A stretch of DNA of 11,165 bases from Acanthamoeba castellanii str. Neff (Eukaryota; Discosea; Longamoebia; Acanthamoebidae): positions 1 to 11,165 of the forward strand of contig NW_004457594.1 of assembly GCF_000313135.1 (NCBI RefSeq), given 5' to 3'. Shown piece after piece: positions 1 to 6,400 of this stretch (positions within the stretch are counted from its first letter, which is position 1; every line of letters starts with the position of its first letter). The notes under the pieces were generated by a model. It was not told the DNA's origin. It saw only the letters and a program-made list of their open reading frames with translations, and made no database searches. Made by a program: the position numbers and the translations under genes.

Positions 1-47
1 CGGCACTCACGCGCAGAGAGCACTATGTTGGTGGGCGGTGGGTGCAG
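1..47 (+). other. 3' end of an intron of the PARP gene
   Basis: The first 47 bases end in GTGCAG just before the open frame of the next gene begins, and the reading frame at that point has no ATG for the first eight codons. I read this as the tail of an intron, so the PARP gene continues upstream of the window. The alternative is that translation starts at the ATG at 74 and this is 5' UTR. Confidence 0.55.
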
Positions 48-1658
48 GCCGGTTGGATGGCGAGTGGGAGGAGATGGAGCGGCGCGACGAGGAAGTGGCG
101 CGTGCGCTGCAGCGCGAGGAGCACGAGCGCGCAGCCGACATCGAGCGCAAGGACGAGCAGCTGGCCCACCTCATCGCCGTCCAGGAGCGGCGCCAGGAGG
201 CCCTCCGCCGGCGCCGGCGGCAGGAACAGACCATCGCCGCGGCCGACGAGGCGAGACGGCGGCGCGAGGCCGACGACGCCGAGTACGCGCGTACGCTCCA
301 GGAGCAGTTCGACGCGGAGAAGAAGGGGGACGCGGAGGTGAAGCGCATGATGGAGCTGATGGAGGAGGAGGAGGCCTCGATGTCGCTCATCCGCCAGCTG
401 CTCGGCCATGAGAAGCAGTTCCGGGGCCACCACCACGCTGAGGACTTGATGAAGCACTCGGGTACGTTTACATCTTATTGCGCTCCCCAAGACACGACAC
501 ACGCGCACTGACGCATACGACACACGCACGCACACACAACACACACGCACACACACACACGCACACCACACACACACACCAGACGATCAATTGTGCGAGG
601 CGCTGTTTGCCGGGAACATTAACGAGTTCCTCACGGAGGACACGCGACAGGTGACCGACATCAAGCGGGTGCTGCAGGTGGAGCTCGTGCGTCGCTTCAT
701 GGCCAAATGGCTCGAACTCAAGCGCACCTACGGTACTCCTGCCCACACACGCACACACACACGCCCGCACGTGTGGCTGACGGGCGGGTTAGGGTCCTAC
801 GCGGAGGAGGCGCGGCCGCGGTTGGGGTTCCACGGGACTCCCGAAGCGAACATCCCCAACATCCTCCAGCAGGGCCTGCTCGTACCCGGCACCCACGGCG
901 TCATTAACCGCACTGACGACGGTACCCAGCCCATGCCCTTCTATTCCTTTCTGTTACCCGCCATTGACGTGCGTGTGCGTGCGCGCGTGGTTCGGGCCTA
1001 GGCTATTACGGGGCGGGTATCTACCTGTCGCCGGACGCCAGGACCTCGCTCGGCTATGCGGGCGGGTGCGGCAAGCTGCTGGTGTGTGCGGTGCTCATGG
1101 GTCGCATCTACAAGTGCGAGGACCTCATGCACGGCGCCCCTTGCACGCCCGGTACGTCCGCCCAGATCGATGCCTCCATTGAATCACACTCGTACTTGGC
1201 AACACCACCGGCTGCTGACCCATCGATGTGGTTCCACGTCACGCCTTTCTCGGCCGCGCGGCAGGCTTCGATAGCCACATGTCGCCCTGCGAGGGTGAGC
1301 TCATTTTGTTTGAGGCCGCCCAGGTTCGTGGCCGCATTCACGACACGACACTACACACACGCTCCACACACGACACGCACGGCACACGACACGACACACA
1401 CGGCACATGCCGATGTTAACACAAGTTGGCTGGAACGAGCAGGTGCTGCCGTGTTTCGTGATTACCATCGCCAGCGCCGTGCACCGGCCCATGCCCACAT
1501 CGGCGCCACCGTACCAGTCGACGGCCCACCTCACGGCGAAGAAGGCGGCCAAGGCAAAGGGCGGGCGCACGCCCAAGGCCACCGCCAAGCTGAAGCGTCA
1601 GCGGAAGCTCGCGCGTCGCGCCCAAAGAGCGGCCAAGGGCGGACGCAAGAACAAGTGA
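48..1658 (+). CDS. PARP-type ADP-ribosyltransferase, 3' exons (5' partial)
   Basis: Six exons close in frame: 48-461, 583-732, 793-921, 1002-1151, 1265-1323 and 1443-1658, giving about 371 residues to a TGA. Counted from the first full codon, residues 1-135 are highly charged and helical, with repeated E/R/Q runs (coiled coil likely) and two copies of an 'ARxLQ' type motif. The PARP catalytic fold follows: FHGT (His201), an NIxxIL..GL helix, GYYGAGIYLS (Tyr238) and GELILFEAAQV (Glu292). This is the H-Y-E triad; the Glu is the residue associated with poly- rather than mono-ADP-ribosylation in the family. The fold uses NAD+ to modify protein side chains. The last ~45 residues are Lys/Arg/Ala-rich, suggesting nuclear or nucleic-acid targeting (inference). 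The first four junctions are all phase 1. The gene is convergent with the next gene, 120 bases away. The PARP family is clear; the subfamily is not. Confidence 0.85.
462..582 (+). repeat. Intronic CA/CACACG microsatellite (PARP intron)
   Basis: This intron runs from GTACGT to CACCAG and is made almost entirely of CACACA, CACACG and ACGACAC units, especially 497-580. Similar tracts fill the next PARP introns (743-770 and 1336-1405). It has no coding potential; both flanking junctions are phase 1. Confidence 0.8.
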
Positions 1659-1778
1659 GAATCATCGCTTGACTGTCTCGCATCAACCTGTGTACTGCAT
1701 TATTCATAATATTCATTTTCATTATTATTATTTAGTTGAACATGAACATGACCATAGGTGTAGATGGGCGGGTTGGGA
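1659..1778. other. Convergent 3' intergenic spacer, AT-rich
   Basis: The 120 bases between two facing stop codons hold an AT-rich core at about 1699-1737 (ATTATT/AATAAT type) in otherwise GC-rich DNA. It probably supplies 3' end signals to both genes. I see no exact AATAAA on either strand. Confidence 0.5.
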
Positions 1779-2080
1779 TCAGGGGAGGACGGTGAAGTCG
1801 AACACGATGACGCCGTCCTTGGGGTCGAGGAGCGGACCCACGAACTGCTTGAAGGCGTCGTGGTGGGGATCGTAGGGGAAGTGGAATGGACGGCCCACGA
1901 AGTAGTTCCTCTCCGCCACCGACGAGAAAGTCGAGATATACCCTAAAATTTTCATCCATACTTAATATAATCCACTTGGCTGGGCTAATTAAGGTGAGAG
2001 GGAACTACTTGAGCGTGGGCGGTGGCCAGGAAAGTGGCGATGGCCAGCACTGTTAGCAGGACGATGGACAAGCGGCTCAT
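1779..2080 (-). CDS. Small secreted protein, unknown function (two exons)
   Basis: Exon 1 is 2080-2009 and exon 2 is 1910-1779, giving 67 residues. Residues 1-23 are a textbook signal peptide: a basic residue at position 3, a long hydrophobic run (SIVLLTVLAIATFLAT), then AHA before the predicted cleavage site. The mature ~44 residues are rich in Phe, Pro, His and Asp (NYFVGRPFHFPYDPHHDAFK and a DGVIVFDFTVLP end) and contain no Cys. The donor is CAA|GTAGTT; the only phase-compatible acceptor I found is GGCGGAG|AGG, just after a pyrimidine-rich stretch. A TTTTAG acceptor further upstream on the coding strand would break the frame. I do not recognise the family. It shares an upstream region with the transposon-like stretch to its right. 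Confidence 0.6.
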
Positions 2081-2447
2081 TGTTTGGTTGTTTGGTTTTA
2101 GTGCGCTCTTTGCCCCGGCTTGTGTTTGATGGCGGACCAGAGCGAAAAGACAACACCAATTCCATTCTTGAAGACATGTGGGGAAAATGCCTTTTTATTC
2201 CCTATTGGTCCCTCCTATGTGGGGATAAATCCCGTTGTGCACTGGAGAAAAAGAAAGGTCACATGGCCAAAGGTCCAGAGGTGGGACCTCCTTTGGCGAT
2301 ATCATGGAATGTGTAGTGGCCAACTTCTTTAGGTTCTGCAGTTCATGTTCTGTATGTCGCAGACAAAACGTTGGCCCCCCGTCAATGACTTTTCACCAAT
2401 AAAAAATTTGCAGTATAAGTACACAGGACCAGGCACAGAAGAAAGCA
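2081..2447. other. Gene-free stretch upstream of the transposase
   Basis: This holds the promoter/5' UTR side of the small secreted gene and, from about 2200, DNA less GC-rich than the neighbouring genes and lacking the CACACG repeats. Visible items are a candidate left terminal repeat (2207-2252), an inverted repeat at 2263-2300, an AATAAA at 2398-2403 and a TATAAG box at 2414-2419, about 34 bases before the transposase ATG. I see no convincing gene. Confidence 0.5.
2263..2300. repeat. Inverted repeat / hairpin, ATSGCCAAAGG arms
   Basis: ATGGCCAAAGG at 2263-2273 faces CCTTTGGCGAT at 2290-2300, complementary at 10 of 11 positions. Between the arms a further GGTCC/GGACC pair can extend the stem with a bulge. 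It lies in the transposon's 5' non-coding part and may be a subterminal transposase-binding or structural site (inference). Confidence 0.45.
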
Positions 2448-3338
2448 ATGGAGCTCACCCAGGCAGCACTCATGAGGGAGGTGGAACGCTGCATCCCAGT
2501 GCACATTGTTAGGGACATCATCCAATTTGCTGAGCATAGCCAGCCAGCCCTCTGGGGGCAGAACCATGGGCACATGTTTGTGTGTTGGTGGGTGCTGCTT
2601 GCCCTTTACAAGGACCTCTACACCATCAGCTATGATCGCCTGTTCAACATGGTCAAGGCATGGCTCAAAGGGGGCAACTGTACCCTTCACCACAACACCC
2701 ATATCCTTCATCATCACTTCAAGGCATGGGGGAAATCAAAGACACAACTCAGCAACCAAGTGGAATGGGCGTGCATGGCTGGTCATCATTGGTTTACTGG
2801 CATCATCCATGACACCTGCCTGTGGATTGACTCAATGGACCTCAGGCTCAAGGGCAAGTCCACCATCTCACATAAGGATCCCTCCTGGTCATTCAAGAAG
2901 AACAGCCCAGCCCAGCACTTCATGGTCCTTCAAGATGCCAACTGCAAGATTTGAGCAGTCTGGGGTGGCTACACACCAAAGCTCCATGATGGCGAGTTTC
3001 TCAAGCTACAGTGAGACTGGATTGAAGAACACCTCACAGGAGCAACCATCATCGGCGACAACCACTTCTCATGGGGCAACACCCTCAACAATGTCAAGTT
3101 CGTGACCCCCAAGGCCTGTGCAAGAGGAGATGCTATGACCATGGAAGGAGTCCAACAGCTCACCAAGGAGGACAAGAAGAACAACAAGCTCATCCATGCC
3201 ACTCACACACGGGTTGAGGGGCTGTTTGGGAGGATGAAGGAGACCTTCATGGCCTTGAAGGGTCCCTTTGCAGATGGGGAGGAACAGCATACCTGTGTCT
3301 TCTGGACAGCTGTTGGAGTTCACAACAGCCGTGCATAG
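2448..3338 (+). pseudogene. DDE-superfamily transposase, two in-frame TGA codons
   Basis: One frame runs 296 codons without indels, interrupted only by TGA at 2952-2954 (codon 169) and TGA at 3012-3014 (codon 189). It has the RNase H-like transposase signature of the DDE_Tnp_4 / PIF-Harbinger-IS5-like group: CLWIDSMDLRL (first Asp, codon 128), IIGDNHF (second Asp, codon 204) and HTRVEGLFGRMK (Glu, codon 257, in the 'vErxfGrxK' helix). No DNA-binding domain is obvious in the first 120 residues, which contain YTISYDRLFNMVK and many His/Trp. Codon use is less GC3-biased than in adjacent genes and there are no introns. Both stops could come from CGA by a single C-to-T change. The gene is most likely a recently dead copy. 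Confidence 0.8.
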
Positions 3339-3498
3339 ATGAATACATGGTCTAGTTTTCCATTTATTAGCCCATTCTTCGATGTCCATGGTCGTTTTCC
3401 TCAGTGCACGCCAACAAAAAAAACTCTACGGGGACCAGCCATTTTTTGTTGGACGTACGGAACAATAGGAACGTACTGACGGACAGAGTTCGTTTTGT
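3339..3498. other. Convergent spacer, transposase 3' side to LCAT gene 3' UTR
   Basis: The 160 bases between the transposase stop and the PX-C2-LCAT stop contain an A-run at 3416-3423, the candidate right terminal repeat (3392-3436) and, on the minus strand, an AATAAA at 3368-3363. The AATAAA is about 130 nt past the minus-strand stop and could serve as the poly(A) signal of the large gene from inside transposon-derived DNA. Confidence 0.45.
3363..3368 (-). terminator. Possible AATAAA poly(A) signal of the PX-C2-LCAT gene
   Basis: The plus strand reads TTTATT here, so the minus transcript has AATAAA about 130 nt after its TGA. It is the only exact match I saw between the stop and the transposase coding frame. 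Confidence 0.4.
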
Positions 3499-6400
3499 TC
3501 ACTTGGCGCGCGGGCGAGGCGGAATGATGACGGATCCGTCGTGCAGTGGCGGCGCATTGTCCGGCTCATTGTCCCGAGGTTGGTCACCTATGTAGGGCGC
3601 AGGTGAGAATGTCAGCACACACGACATGTCCCAACGACACGACACGACACGACACGACACACACTCGGTTGCGGGCGGGCGGGCGCACCTTTTCGGCCGA
3701 CGTAGGGGGAGGAAGTGGGCGTGGAGGCGGGCGAGAAGGTCTCAGATGAGGAGGTTAGGGTGAGGTCATCCTTCGACCCGTTCTCATCTTCGTCCTCGTC
3801 GGAGTGATCGCCTGCGATGTCGTCTACCTCGTCGTCCTGCCCATATTTCTCTGCGCGAAGACGGCAACGTCAACAACACCACACACGGCACACACGGCAC
3901 ACACGACACTCACGACACACACGCGAGCGTGAACACACGTACTGAGGTATTTCTTTCCGCGGACGGTGAGTTGCGCGGGCGACTTGATCTTCTTGGGCTT
4001 GTCGCAGATGTACTCGATGAGCTTCTTGAAGAAGAGCCGGTTGTTCAGGATCTCCCTGTGTTCCACCTGCATCATCACCGTTTTCCCTTCTTCAGCCCGA
4101 AGAACGAAGAAGAGCGAAGAAGAGCGAAGAAGAAAGGAGGCGTACGCCTTCGAGCTCGTCGATGCGGAGCTCGGGGATATCCTTGCGCCAGCTGGCGCAG
4201 TGGTTGAGGGACGCGTAGGTCACCGTTCCGTCGCCTGCGATGGTCATACAACGCCGTCAGCGATTGCAGGTCCATTGCAAGCAGCCAAAAGGCGTCGACG
4301 CACCAGACGCGTAGCCCTTGCGACCGGTGAGCTTCTCTATGCACGGCTGCAGAGTCTCCGCCGTCTCAAACCCGACGCCCTGGGACCCCTCCGAGTGAGC
4401 CAACGTAACTTTGCCGCGACACACACGCCACACGACACACGACACACAGTTCACAAGCTTGCGTGGTGGGTCTCGTACGCCGGCGATCTTGAGGCAGGCA
4501 AGCTTGGGGTCCTTGGCGTCGTACTGGGGGTTCTCGTCGAGGACCCACCACTGGGCCTCCTTCTCCTTGTCCTTGCGGCGGTAGAAGTAGATACGCTCGG
4601 TGTCGAGGTTGGTGCCGTAGATGGCGTAGAGGCGGTTGAGCGGGGGCGCGGCCACGATGGGCCACTCGCTCTCGTCGTCGCCTCCATCGGAATACACCGG
4701 GTCGCTGACGTAGTACTTGTTGAAGATCTCCACCGTTTTCTGCAACACGCCCACGACACGACACGCCAAGACACACGAATGAGACGCACGACACGCACGC
4801 ACGAGACACGCACAGCACAGGGTGTCAGCGAGCGCAAGGTGCGTGAGCTTCCTGCGCCGACAGAGCAGCGCACCTGGGCGCCGGCGATGGGGAAGAACTT
4901 CCAATAGGGAACGGACTGATGCGGTTTGGCCTCGTCGAGCTTGGCATAGATCACGCCCACGCCGAGGTCGTCGTATTGCCTGGAATTGGGTGGCGTTGTG
5001 TGGATTTGGGTTGGGTTAGGTCGGGTTAGGTTGTACTGCGCAGCACCTGCGTTGGCGTTGGCGTTGCGTAGCGGTGCTGGGTCGCTGTACAGCTTCGAGA
5101 TGGGCATGAGCGCGGGGGTGCTGCCGAGGGTACGCCCGAAGGCCTTGGCTTCGCGGGACGAGAGCAGGAGGTCCATGCCGAACCGATCGCCGGAGATCTG
5201 CGTCCCCCGTACCACATCGGTGTGCGCCCAACCACGAGCGTGAGTGAATGAGCGTGATTGAGCGGGGGTCGATCAAAGGTACGGGCGTACCATGCCACGC
5301 ACGCACTTGGGCGAGCCCAGGAACGGCGCACCCACCGCGACGAACGTGTGCACGTTCTCGTCCAGCCACCTGCGCGACCCCGTGCGCTACAGCGCCGCAC
5401 AACAGCCGAGCGGCAACAACAACAACAACAACACAGTGAGTGGCATCGAGTCTCGACGAGGTTCGATGGAGGGGAAATCGAACCTTGACCACCCACAGGC
5501 AGAAGTACTGGATGATTCGGTTGCCCATGGAGTGGCCCAGGAGCACCACCTGCGCGGCACATCGTCAATTGAAGAAGTCTTGGTCAGTCGACAGACATAG
5601 AGACAGACAGACAGACGCCATCAGCGAAGCAGCGGTGGCGGGCGAGGCGTACGGGCTTCTTTTCGCGCTTGGCCATCTTCTCGATCGCGGTCATGAGCCA
5701 GGTGAAGTAGCCGTCGCGTTCCTGTGTGCGTAGACGCCCAAGGCCAGCGGGCGTGAGACAGCATCGCGTGCGCACAGGTGCGGTGGCGGCGTGGTACGTA
5801 CCTCCAGGTAGAAATAGGGGAGGCGCCAATCGTACGGCGCCGTGAGGAGGTTGACGCCGTCCGTGTAGCCGAGCGACTCCAGATTCTCCACCAGGGGACC
5901 CATCACCTGCGAGTGCACCAACACACGCGTTAACACAACACGACACACGACACGCACGACACGCACGACACACACGACACACAATTCTCGGGCTGGGTCA
6001 GTTGATGGTGGTGGCGTACGTAGGAGAGGGAGCCCGTGAGCAGGCCCGGGTCGAGGTAGGTCACGGCTTGCTTGCCCTGGATGGCCCGCACTTTGATGCC
6101 GGCGGGGTCGCTGCGGCAGTCGTCGCCGTGGAGGCACAGGTGCTTGATCCAAATGTTCTGGTGGGCGGGGGGGGGTGTTGTTGCCAACAAAGAAGCAATC
6201 GTCAGCCAATGCAACTTGGCTGGTGAGCGAGCGAGCGTGAAAGTAAGAAAACAAGAAAACAAGAAGAACGCACCTTGGTACCGAAATCGAGGGTGTCGTA
6301 AGCATTTTTGTTTCGCCCAATGTCGAACTTCCTGATGTGTTTGGGCGGGTGAATACGAGCGAGCGCGAGTGAGCGGTTGGTTGGGCCACAATGGCGGTGA

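Larger units (their letters stand above)
2207..3436 (+). mobile_element. Candidate DNA transposon with imperfect terminal inverted repeats
   Basis: Around the transposase, GGTCCC at 2207 followed 30 bases later by GTGCACTG-GA-GAAAA is mirrored on the opposite strand by GGTCCC (ending 3436) followed 27 bases later by GTGCACTG-AG-GAAAA (3409 downward). The inner 18 bases match at about 15 positions. I found no matching target-site duplication next to these points, so the true ends may lie elsewhere and the copy is degraded. Confidence 0.35.

Noticed and set aside
497..580. CRISPR-like repeats
   Set aside because: These are CA/CACACG microsatellites without unique spacers, inside an intron of a eukaryotic gene.
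2952..3014. TGA codons as selenocysteine or an intron bridging the stops
   Set aside because: No selenoprotein relation exists for this transposase family, no SECIS-like element was apparent, and no good GT..AG pair removes the stops while keeping the catalytic region.
3966..4907. A 313-codon plus-strand open frame opposite the LCAT exons
   Set aside because: It is antisense to well-conserved exons with catalytic motifs, crosses their introns, and shows no domain; GC-rich codons make such shadows common.
5003..5036. Telomere-like GGGTTAGG repeats
   Set aside because: Only a few degenerate units lie inside an intron; on the transcribed strand they give CCTAACCC, which is better explained as branch-point and pyrimidine-rich intron sequence.
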